60,193 nucleotides of DNA from positions 1 to 60,193 of the forward strand of contig CAXIUT010000257.1 in the NCBI GenBank assembly GCA_964035545.1. Reading direction: 5' to 3'. Made by a program: the position numbers and the translations under genes. Of this stretch, positions 43,148 through 51,500 are shown piece by piece. Position 1 is the first letter of the stretch, and each line of letters starts with the position of its first letter. A model generated the notes under the pieces. It made no database searches, was not told the DNA's origin, and was given only the letters and a program-made list of their open reading frames with translations. The stretch comes from Bugula neritina. Lineage: Eukaryota; Bryozoa; Gymnolaemata; Cheilostomatida; Bugulidae.

Positions 43148-44198
43148 GGCTTTGTTGCACAAATCGGCTGATGGGATTCACTGCCTGAATCCAGCGTGAT
43201 AGCTCAAGGGCATGAGCAGCTGGGCACCCACGAGATACAAGACCAAGAACTGGTCGTCTTACAATGACAGTTTGAAACGACGCGGTTCGTTATCGATCTG
43301 GTTTGACCCTGAGATGATTTGGACGCCACCGCCAAGCGGCAAGCGAGGTCGGCAACAGCAATTCAGTGATGCCGCCATTCAGGCTTGTCTGACGTTGAAA
43401 GTCCTGTTTGGCATGCCGCTTCGCCAGACAACTGGGTTCGTCCAGAGCTTGCTACGGCTGGCCGGGATGGATTGGGTTGCGCCAGATTTCAGCACTTTAT
43501 GTCGACGCCAAAAGACACTGAACGTGAGCCTGCCTTATCGTGGTTCCAAGGGCCCACTGAACCTCCTCGTCGACAGCACGGGGATCAAGGCCGAAGGTGA
43601 AGGTGAGTGGAATGCACGCAAGCACGGAGGCTCCAAACGCCGCATCTGGCGCAAGATACACATAGGCATCGACGAAGAAACGCTGGAAGTACGAGCCGTC
43701 GAAGTCACTGGCAGCAACATCGGTGACGCACCCATGCTACCAGAACTTCTGAACCAAATCCCATCCGATCAGGACATCGGCAGTGTCACCGCAGACGGGG
43801 CATATGACACTCGCAAATGCCATGAGGCGATTGCGGCGCGAGATGCCCATGCGGTGATCCCGCCGCGCAAGAATGCCAAGCCCTGGAAGCCGACGAGTGA
43901 CGGAGCAATTGCGCGTAACGATGCTGTCAGTGCACAACGATATTTGGGCCGGACCCTTTGGCGACGCTGGAGTGGATATCACCGCCGAAGTCGCGTCGAA
44001 ACCAAAATGCACTGTATGAAACTACTCGGTCAATCGTTGATGGCGAGGGACTTCGATAGGCAGGTCGCAGAGATCCAGGTCCGTATCGCCGTCCTCAACC
44101 GCTACACTGCTCTTGGCATACCCGTCACTGAGCTAGTAGGCTAAATCCGTCTGGGGTAAGGGGAAGAACGTCCAGCACCCGATTTGTGCAACAAAGCC
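43148..44198 (+). mobile_element. Complete IS5-family (IS903-type) insertion sequence, 1,051 bp
   Basis: The ends are inverted repeats with 20 perfect terminal bases, GGCTTTGTTGCACAAATCGG. The flanks are a perfect 9-bp duplication TCCTCTAGC (43139-43147 and 44199-44207), the length typical of the IS903 group. It encodes a single intact transposase. As with the IS66, the interrupted gene rejoins in frame, so the insertion is young. Confidence 0.97.
43212..44144 (+). CDS. IS5-family transposase, 310 aa
   Basis: The DDE residues are visible: Asp in LLVDSTGIK near 119, Asp in VTADGAYDTR near 196, and Glu in the RRSRVETKMHCMKLLG signature near 260. AAGG lies just before the ATG. Length and motifs are normal for IS903-type transposases, and the gene fills the element between its ends. 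Confidence 0.95.
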   Translation: MSSWAPTRYKTKNWSSYNDSLKRRGSLSIWFDPEMIWTPPPSGKRGRQQQFSDAAIQACLTLKVLFGMPLRQTTGFVQSLLRLAGMDWVAPDFSTLCRRQKTLNVSLPYRGSKGPLNLLVDSTGIKAEGEGEWNARKHGGSKRRIWRKIHIGIDEETLEVRAVEVTGSNIGDAPMLPELLNQIPSDQDIGSVTADGAYDTRKCHEAIAARDAHAVIPPRKNAKPWKPTSDGAIARNDAVSAQRYLGRTLWRRWSGYHRRSRVETKMHCMKLLGQSLMARDFDRQVAEIQVRIAVLNRYTALGIPVTELVG

Positions 44199-44395
44199 TC
44201 CTCTAGCTCCTCGACTATAGAAAATGCCGCGAGCCCGGGTATCGCTCGATCCATTAGGTGGATAATAGCTTGACCTGCGCCGACCGCTAAAAACTCTCGT
44301 TTCTCCGAGTATTGCATTGTGCCTCCCCTGAAGCCTTCAGACCATATGGAGGCTGTGCCGTAAAGCTTTTCCGTGTAGCCAATTGATAGTTGCAT
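44199..44395 (-). pseudogene. 5' part of the 471-aa gene interrupted by the IS903-type element
   Basis: About 65 codons from an ATG at 44395, including a Gly/Ala-rich helical stretch (LAVGAGQAIIHLMDRAIPGL). The frame now runs into the element and ends after about 18 foreign codons. It carries the original start of the gene. No strong ribosome-binding site is seen. Confidence 0.83.
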
Positions 44396-44712
44396 CCAAT
44401 ACGCTTCGTAATACGGGTTATGTAGGGTGTTAAACCTGTGATACCTTAGTGAGGGCTAACCAGTAGGGGATCGTATGATGAAGATGGCCCAATCGAAAGG
44501 TGTGGCTACCGTCCTATCCAACCGGGCATTTGGTGATTTTTTTCTGGCGAACCATGCGATTAGTACATCTTAGTTGTAGGGGGTCGCGTAATTATTGATG
44601 ATCGCTGAAAATCCGCTTGAATTGACTTTCTGATCAATTATGGTTGAGTTTATTGATTAAACCACAGACTTTCTCATGCCACTTGGAGAGCGCCCGGCGT
44701 GGAGTGCAAGTC
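44396..44712. other. Intergenic region upstream of the hydrolase gene, with a possible 32-codon ORF
   Basis: These 317 bases lie between divergent genes. A 32-codon plus-strand ORF at 44475-44573 has AGGGG about 6 nt before its ATG but no family resemblance. An AT-rich block near 44590-44660 includes TTGACT and could be the promoter of the hydrolase gene. Nothing else is visible. Confidence 0.45.
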
Positions 44713-46386
44713 ATGATACAGCGAACAGCCTCATCCCTTCGCGCCACGATGTTCGTGGTTTTGTTCGCATTTTTGGGCGGCATCAGCACCGCACAGGCGG
44801 AGGTCACCGAGCCCCGGCTGACATTGGTGAAAAACGAGGCTGCCAACCAAATCTTGATGGTGTTTGTGCACGGCATCCGTAGCGATGCTACAGACGCATG
44901 GACCAATGCGCGCACGGGGGCCTATTGGCCCGATCTTGTCGCCGCGGACACTGCGCTAGCACATGTGAACGTAGCGACGTTTGAATACCCCGCCTCTGCG
45001 CTGAGCAAGGACGGGCTGCGCATTAACGAAGTCGGGCGAAATCTCAAGGTGTTCCTGGACCCACAGATGCGGCGGCATGACAAGGTAGTCTTTGTCGCGC
45101 ATTCGATGGGCGGTCTGGTTGTTCGGGCGATGTTGCTTAACTTCCGTGACAGCTTTGACACGCCGTTGGCGCTATTTCTGGCAGTTCCAACTGCGGGGTC
45201 GGATTTGGCGAACTGGGCACAGGCGCTGCGGCTTGGGCGCAGCAATGCCTTTGTCGAAGGGTTGCGCGAGTTGCAGCAGAACGATGCGCTGGAAGCATGG
45301 ATTTCGCAGTGGGCCGCGTGGAATGGCGGCGGAAGGCCCAAGGTCCTGTGCGCTTATGAGCGGATCAGAACAGCCGGTGTTTTTGTGGTGGAACAGGCGG
45401 GCATGCTGCCTGGCTGCGATGACGTGCCTTTGGGCGTGGCAGCAAACCATTCAGATATCGCCAAGCCCAGCAGCGCGAGCGCCATACTGCATCAGTATTT
45501 GTCATCGGCCATTCAAGCTCTGAATTCAGAGACATTTGTACCGCGCCTTCAAGGTAACATTCGCCTAACGGATGCGCGCGGCTTACAGGATGGATTGCTG
45601 ATCGCGCGCACCATTACGCTGGAAGCAGACGTGACACTACCGTCAGACACACGCATTTTCGCCCAAAACATCTTTTTGAACGGACATAAGTTGATCGGAA
45701 AACATATTTCGATACTCGCTGACACCGTCGCCGATGGCATCATCCAGTCAGCGACAACGGGCGCTGGCGGCAATGCAGGGGATATTATGGTCGTCGCGCG
45801 GCGGCTGTCTGGTGTTGAATTGGTGGCACGCGGCACGGATGGTGGATCAGGCCGGAACGGAGCGGATGGCAACGCCGGAGCGCCGGGCGGGGCGGGGCGC
45901 GAAGGACGATGCGATGGGTTTGGCAAATGGCGTGCAGCTCATGCGGGTGGCAATGGTGGAAACGGCACGCCCGGCGGACTCGGCGAGAACGGCAGCAATG
46001 GCGGCAATGGTGGCCGCATCTTCGTTGCCACGGTGTTGCAAAGCGGTGTTTTGGCGGATGTCTCCGCTGGACGTGGCGGCGCTGCAGGACAAGGCGGACA
46101 GGGTGGGCAAGGCGGATCGGGCGGGCCTGGCGGGCGCGGCTGCACCGGCCTTGGCGGTACGCAAAGCAACGCAGCCACGGGTCGCGACGGTATTGACGGC
46201 ATCGACGGACGCAATGGCCGTCCAGGCACCGACGGTCTTGAAGGCACTATCTGGCGGGCAGAAGTTGATCGACTGAGTGTGTTGCCCGCCGTTGCCGCGC
46301 TGCCTTCGTCTGACCAACTGCCGGACTATGCCACAGTTCTGTTAGGCGACCTGAAAACCGACGTGAGACTCGCGGCTTCAAACTGA
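44713..46386 (+). CDS. Secreted alpha/beta hydrolase with glycine-rich C-terminal domain, 557 aa
   Basis: I choose the ATG at 44713 because GGAG lies 8 nt upstream and a signal peptide (about residues 10-29, ending AQA) follows at once. The frame is open further up to 44644. Residues 45-290 are an alpha/beta hydrolase: an oxyanion-type VHGI near 53, the nucleophile elbow AHSMGG with Ser131, and a late ANHSDI segment that can supply the catalytic His. This fits a lipase, esterase or PGAP1-like fold. Residues 300-380 look like a beta-solenoid lead-in, and about 360-500 form a Gly-rich region with many GxxG and GGxG steps plus Asn/Asp. That composition is typical of secreted adhesive or calcium-binding tails. 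The substrate is unknown. Confidence 0.82.
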   Translation: MIQRTASSLRATMFVVLFAFLGGISTAQAEVTEPRLTLVKNEAANQILMVFVHGIRSDATDAWTNARTGAYWPDLVAADTALAHVNVATFEYPASALSKDGLRINEVGRNLKVFLDPQMRRHDKVVFVAHSMGGLVVRAMLLNFRDSFDTPLALFLAVPTAGSDLANWAQALRLGRSNAFVEGLRELQQNDALEAWISQWAAWNGGGRPKVLCAYERIRTAGVFVVEQAGMLPGCDDVPLGVAANHSDIAKPSSASAILHQYLSSAIQALNSETFVPRLQGNIRLTDARGLQDGLLIARTITLEADVTLPSDTRIFAQNIFLNGHKLIGKHISILADTVADGIIQSATTGAGGNAGDIMVVARRLSGVELVARGTDGGSGRNGADGNAGAPGGAGREGRCDGFGKWRAAHAGGNGGNGTPGGLGENGSNGGNGGRIFVATVLQSGVLADVSAGRGGAAGQGGQGGQGGSGGPGGRGCTGLGGTQSNAATGRDGIDGIDGRNGRPGTDGLEGTIWRAEVDRLSVLPAVAALPSSDQLPDYATVLLGDLKTDVRLAASN

Positions 46387-46751
46387 TCCCGCATAAACTA
46401 ATTACCTGCGAGGGCGGGTATCAGCGGACTGCCGGAAAGTACCGCAAAGCGTGGGGCAGTTTGGTGACTGGAAAGTTGCCGTGAATTCCAAGTCCTTTGG
46501 ATGCCTGCTGGTGAAGAAAATTTTTGCAGGGCCCTCTCTCTGGGAGATGCGATTGCCCCAAGCTTTGAGGTACTCTCCATGAATGCTCAATGACGATGTC
46601 ATCTCAGACTTTACCTTACTCAGAGTGTATGTTGCGCAATTAGGGTATACCCAAAACGGCGAACCAGGCGTACACCACAAATCCTGAATAACTTGTCCAT
46701 TTTGGGTGGTTTGTGAGATACTGAACACATCTCACTACAGGCACACCCAAA
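46387..46751. promoter_or_regulatory. Palindromic region upstream of the resolvase (candidate res site and operator)
   Basis: GTGAGAT (46713-46719) and ATCTCAC (46729-46735) form a perfect inverted repeat. TTTGGGTG (46701-46708) and CACCCAAA (46744-46751) form an outer inverted repeat ending at the resolvase ATG. A further ACCCAAAA word lies near 46648. Nested dyads before a resolvase gene are typical of res sites, where the enzyme both recombines and represses itself. A 108-codon minus-strand frame covers part of the region, but I do not regard it as a gene. Confidence 0.65.
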
Positions 46752-47315
46752 ATGAACACATCTCCCGCCCGTATCGGCTACGCCCGCACATCAACTACAG
46801 ATCAAAACCTTGATGCACAGATCGCAGCACTAGAGGCAGCGGGCTGCACTATGATCCGCACCGAACAGAAAAGCGGAGCGCGTCTCGATGATCGCCATGA
46901 GCTGACCACCATTCTCGATTTCATCCATGAGGGTGAAACTTTAGTGATCACACGGATCGACCGGTTGGCGCGGTCACTCCGAGATTTGCAAATCATTGTG
47001 GATCGGCTGAAAGAGAAAGGCGCACATCTTGTAGCCACTGAACAGCCAGTTGATACGTCCACAGCCGCTGGTAAGGCGTTCTTCGATATGTTGGGTGTCT
47101 TTGCAGAGTTCGAAACCAACCTGCGACGTGAAAGACAAGCGGAGGGGATCAGTGCGGCAAAAGCCAAGGGCGTTTACAAAGGCCGTCCAGCAAAGATCAA
47201 CATGGAAGAAATCATGCGCCGCTTGTCAGAAGGCCACAGACCAGCTGATATCGCGCGCGATTTGGATGTGGCCAGAAGCACCGTTTACAAAGCAAAGGGG
47301 CAGATGGATGCGTGA
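46752..47315 (+). CDS. Serine recombinase (resolvase/invertase family), 187 aa
   Basis: The catalytic domain starts with IGYARTSTTDQN, in which Ser14 is the nucleophile, followed by the Arg pair in TRIDRLARSLRDL and the long helix FAEFETNLRRERQAEGI. A C-terminal helix-turn-helix (RPADIARDLDVARSTVYK) completes a normal-length small serine recombinase of the Tn3 resolvase/DNA invertase type. It can resolve plasmid multimers or transposon cointegrates through the dyads upstream. It sits at one edge of the envelope block, with Tn-end-like sequence on its other side. Confidence 0.92.
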   Translation: MNTSPARIGYARTSTTDQNLDAQIAALEAAGCTMIRTEQKSGARLDDRHELTTILDFIHEGETLVITRIDRLARSLRDLQIIVDRLKEKGAHLVATEQPVDTSTAAGKAFFDMLGVFAEFETNLRRERQAEGISAAKAKGVYKGRPAKINMEEIMRRLSEGHRPADIARDLDVARSTVYKAKGQMDA

Positions 47316-47327
47316 GGGTAGGGTGGT

Positions 47328-47432
47328 CTAAAACGGTTCAAAACCCCAAGCGTTTTGCGCCGGAGTTTTGAGCCTTGTAAACGCCAGTAAATGCACGGGG
47401 CAGGGCGGAGAGCTCAACAACGACCGTTTTAG
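47328..47432. repeat. Nested inverted repeats downstream of the resolvase (possible transposon-end remnants)
   Basis: CTAAAACGGT (47328-47337) and ACCGTTTTAG (47423-47432) are perfect inverted copies 85 bases apart. Their outer flanks also partly match (GGGTGGT against GGGGAGTG), giving GGGG-initial ends of the kind Tn3-family elements have. Inside, GGTTCAAAAC (47335-47344) and GTTTTGAGCC (47365-47374) pair with one mismatch. The rest of 47316-47508 shows no gene. Confidence 0.55.
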
Positions 47433-47508
47433 CACTCCCCTAAAGAGTGACCCAGCCCCCTGAAATCAGGCGAGCACAGAGTTAATAATCCTCCAACTAA
47501 AATATGGC

Positions 47509-48555
47509 CTATCGATAAACAATTCTGCAGTCATAAAGTAATCCAATGATATTTCTTTTGCAAAGGCGGACTCGCTTTTTGGCCTTTCTATTGGCCTTGC
47601 GTTTGGGTTGAGGCTTGAACGCTGCTCTATTTCTAGAGTCCTGCAACCATTCATCTAACGCAGTCTGAGATTTCTTTTTCAAGGCCAAGAGTTGAGACTC
47701 ATTCAAATAACCTGTGGGCTCTGTGTTTACAGTAGCTTGCCAAGCCCGAATAGCTGAACGTGTTCCGTTGCCTATAGCACCATCTACTCCGTTTGGGTCA
47801 TGCCCGATTACTAATAGGCGAGTTTGAATGTCTCGGATGGCTTGTTTGCTCAGATTTAGCTCTTGCTCCATTCTCTCTGAACCGACGGGCATCACAGCAA
47901 TGGTCACAGTTTTGATTGAAGCTAGTTCACCATCGGTCTCGGCAGGTGAAGTCACTAAGGCCACAAGGGATAGTATTCCGGTCTCGGATGTTTTCAGTAG
48001 AAAGGACGCTCCATCACCTTTGTTCGCATAAGGAGCGCATTCTTCGAGGACAGCAACAATCTGAAGGTATTGCAGTCTTGCTCTAGAGCTAGGGCTTTCT
48101 GGCTCAATAATCTCTGGAAGGTCGAAGAGGTTCCCACCTGCATCCACAGAAAACCCGATCAACATGTTGACACTGGGCTTTTCCGCTACCGCAGTCGTCA
48201 GGCACATCTCTTTGTCATTCGGTTGAGACTGAACAGCGGCTTGATTCAGAACGATTTCGCTATCCGACGCAGCTTTCAGTCTATCCTCAAAGGCAGCGAA
48301 AACGATACCGTCATAGGATTCACCAAGCAAAATGCTCACAGCTGCGTCTGAGGCCGGAAAGTTGTCTATTATCAGCTGAACCTTGGTGATGGCTTCTTGC
48401 AGTTCGTCAATGGAAGCCCCTTCATTCTCTTGCACTGCCTTCAAATCAGCCAAAGCGGTTTCTACGCTGTCCTGGGCGGCAACAAAGCTACTCAAAGCAA
48501 CGCAGATCACACACGACCACATTAATAAGAACCTTGATCTGACCATGCGCTTCAC
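47509..48555 (-). CDS. Secreted protein with TolA-C-like and peptidoglycan-binding domains, 348 aa
   Basis: The GTG at 48555 overlaps the upstream stop (GTGA), which supports coupling. An ATG three codons later is the alternative. A signal peptide ends near residue 27. Residues 130-185 (VDAGGNLFDLP, then RLQYLQIVAVLEECAPY) fit the TolA/TonB-type C-terminal domain that contacts outer-membrane or Tol partners. Residues 240-298 are a clear PG_binding_1 domain (IQTRLLVIGHDPNGVDGAIG, then AIRAWQ and TGYL). A basic tail with Lys/Arg runs and two Cys ends the protein. It could anchor the envelope complex to peptidoglycan while contacting its motor. It is the last gene of the minus-strand envelope block. 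Confidence 0.83.
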   Translation of the reverse strand: MKRMVRSRFLLMWSCVICVALSSFVAAQDSVETALADLKAVQENEGASIDELQEAITKVQLIIDNFPASDAAVSILLGESYDGIVFAAFEDRLKAASDSEIVLNQAAVQSQPNDKEMCLTTAVAEKPSVNMLIGFSVDAGGNLFDLPEIIEPESPSSRARLQYLQIVAVLEECAPYANKGDGASFLLKTSETGILSLVALVTSPAETDGELASIKTVTIAVMPVGSERMEQELNLSKQAIRDIQTRLLVIGHDPNGVDGAIGNGTRSAIRAWQATVNTEPTGYLNESQLLALKKKSQTALDEWLQDSRNRAAFKPQPKRKANRKAKKRVRLCKRNIIGLLYDCRIVYR

Positions 48556-51500
48556 CGTTTCAGCTTGCAGTCGAAGACAGCAGAGCGACCATTCAAAGAT
48601 TGGAGTTTGGCGTCAAACCTCGCGGTTATCTTGCCGTCGAGTCTTTCCAAGACACTTGCGCTTAGGCGACATACTACGTTGACACTTGGCCCTGAATAAT
48701 CGCGCCCAACAGTCTGAGTGTGATGCAGAAACCTGTCCATCTCACGCATGTTGGCCAATTGCATGTCTCTGACAGGTTTAAGCACGTCGGTTGGATCATG
48801 CTCATGAGTGATAATCACTACCCCATCCTGAAAGGACATGTTTTGCGTTGCTAGCTGGAGTGTGACACCTTGCGAAAGCATCGAGATTGCCTTGGCTTTG
48901 TTGAACTGTAGAAGGTCGCCCACGTTTTCGATCACAAACTTACCAGAAAACATGTCATCCATGTGGCGCGCCCATCGCTGCTCAATCTGTTTTTGGAAGG
49001 CCGCAATCTCCGCCGCCTTTTTGCCAGCCGCTTCCCGTGCGGCCTGTTGACGTCGGGCTTCTGCTTGTCTTCTTATCTCAGCCTCTTGTTCGGCACGCAG
49101 TTGAGCTTTCCTCTGTTCCTCAGCACGCCTCTCTGCAGCTTCAGCACGATTGGCCGCTTCGACTTCTTTCGAAACAGCTCGTAAAGCGTTGTTCTGCTTC
49201 CACTTGGCAGCAATGTTCGTCCCTCCGGCTGGGTTTGCTCCATTGTATCTGTCAGCCCTCCATTCGACAGTCCAATCATATCTTTCATCACGAGGTTGAC
49301 CGACAAAGATCGATGCGCTGATGCCGCTATATGTTAGCTTTCCTCGATAGCGACATCTTTCGGCTAAGTTTCGTATAGCGGCCCTCATGATAAATGCAGT
49401 GAGGTAGGTATTTGAAAAAAGCCTAGGATCAACGTCGTTGTTAGTAATTACTGATATATCTCTTTTGAAATCCGCATCCCCACATCTAGCTACCGACAGT
49501 TTAAAGCTACTGACCGGATATCTTATCCTGAGACTGCCATTTTCTAGAACAAGTCCCCACTGCTCGCCCACACGTGAAATCCAAATTATCCTGCCATTCT
49601 CTCGCCACTTTAAAGTGCCCTCTCCGCTAATTTTGGCATTTTGGCATGTTCCATCCCAAGACACCGCATCAGGCTTCTCCCAAGGGAACGAGACTTTACA
49701 ACGGGTTCCTAAGACTGAAACAGTGTTGGTTTTGTAGAGTTCATAGTCTGCATCTGGCAGTGTTGTTCCATCTTGAGCTTTTGTGGATGGTGGGACCACC
49801 TTTTCTGAACTGGCCACTTGAAAAGCCTCAGAATGTCTTGCGGTCTCAACGATGGAGGTGAATTGCCCATCATTATTTTGCATCACGTAGGCATTTTCGT
49901 CACCACCGCCGCAAGAGAAAACGGAATGACAGGCCCAAGACTCGCCCTTGTTATAGCTTTGACAGATCTGGCCTTCCGCTGGTCTCCAAAGCCCTGTGGT
50001 TTTTTCGCCTTTTGAGTTTGTAAAAACTGCAGGCCCGACTTCCTTCGTCGTCAGGTTCCAGAGATTCAAAGACCAGTTCGCGCCGGATGCTGTAGTTCCG
50101 TTGATCGGTTTAGACACCCATGCAAGCAATGTGTCGCGAGAAACGGGAGACGTTGGGAGTGTGCAGCTTTGCCCTGCGATCTGAACAGAGCCAACAACAT
50201 CTTTCGACTGAAGCTCCGATGATGCCGTCGCTGTCCCTTTTCTATCTTTGCTGTCGATACTAGGACATTCTGCCTCCCAACTGTCTTTGTGTTCAAAGAC
50301 CTGATTTTGCACAGAGTAGTTGCAGATTCGATTCTGTTCAGCGCGTTCAGAATTGAGAATGTCTGGGTCTGAAAGAGTCATTGTCAGCGCGCCCGTGTTC
50401 TGGGAATACGAGGCTAAGACTTTAACGCCGCTTACGAGGCCCGATGATCCATCACCGTTGTCGGACCACAAGTTGCACTGCAACTTCGGCACCAAGGCTT
50501 CCCATGTCGTAATGCCGTACTCCGAGGCTGCACCGGCTCCTTGTGTAACCCAGTGTGTGCAATTCACTGACAGCTTATCTGAAATATCGACGTTGAAACC
50601 CGTAGACCTTAGTTCGCCGTCATCAGAGAGGCGCACAACTCGATCAAGACGCGGTTTGGGAAACACAAATTCAACGCTTCTGGAAGGGGCCTCGTCTACG
50701 CCACCGTTGTCAACGCGGGTAGCAAACGCAACCAAGTCGGCACATTTTATTACCGCTCCCTCTCCGCCGCCACCACGACAATATCCCTCTTCGTCCGGCC
50801 CGCCCCAAACAACAACGTCCTCCCCCTGTTTTAGCGCGCGAGTGTCATAGACTGTGCGTGTTCCGTTGTCCCAAGAAAACCAAATTACATCCGTCGCGCG
50901 CAGTGTTTTCGTGTGTATGAAAGCTGGCTGGGGGGTGGCGTCCGTAAGATCGGCAGAAAGCTCTTCAACGAAGCTTTCACCACGAGTTAACAAGCTGTCG
51001 TTAGGCCATCCTCGATCAGAAATCATATCGGGCAGAGACTCGCTTTCGAAAATAAGCGCTCCCGTGATTGCATGCCAGCCATTTTGCGTACGGAAGATGC
51101 GCGCTCCCGCTCCAGACGCGAAAGCACGTGCTTCATCTATTGTGCGACGCGACGCCAGTTGCGCCCACATATAACCATCAGGTGCGGAGTAATTTGTTGG
51201 TTCAAGTGAATTCACGTCGGAAACTAAAATAGCACTTGGCTCGCGAACAACTCCTAAGTCATCAAAAACACGCGCCGCAAAGCCAGCGTAATCTCGCAAA
51301 CCATCACGCCCAAGATTAACTGTTTTCGCCCAACGATACCAAAGGTTTTCTGGCGTTCCGTCAAATTCTGAAATTTGCTGCCCCAGGGATTCTAGTTCGG
51401 CGTTGACGTCTTTGCCTTCAATCTGTCTCGCCTTGATAAGCATAACCGCATTGACGATCAACAACCGACGCCCGGCACCAACATTTAGTCCAGAACCAGT

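Noticed and set aside
45847-46317. Long minus-strand and third-frame ORFs across the glycine-rich part of the hydrolase gene
   Set aside because: GC-rich repetitive codons keep other frames open. The products are Pro/Ala-rich low-complexity without starts or ribosome-binding sites.
46402-46728. 108-codon minus-strand ORF between the hydrolase and the resolvase
   Set aside because: It covers the palindromic resolvase control region, has no ribosome-binding sequence I can see and an unpatterned Ser/Thr/Pro-rich product.
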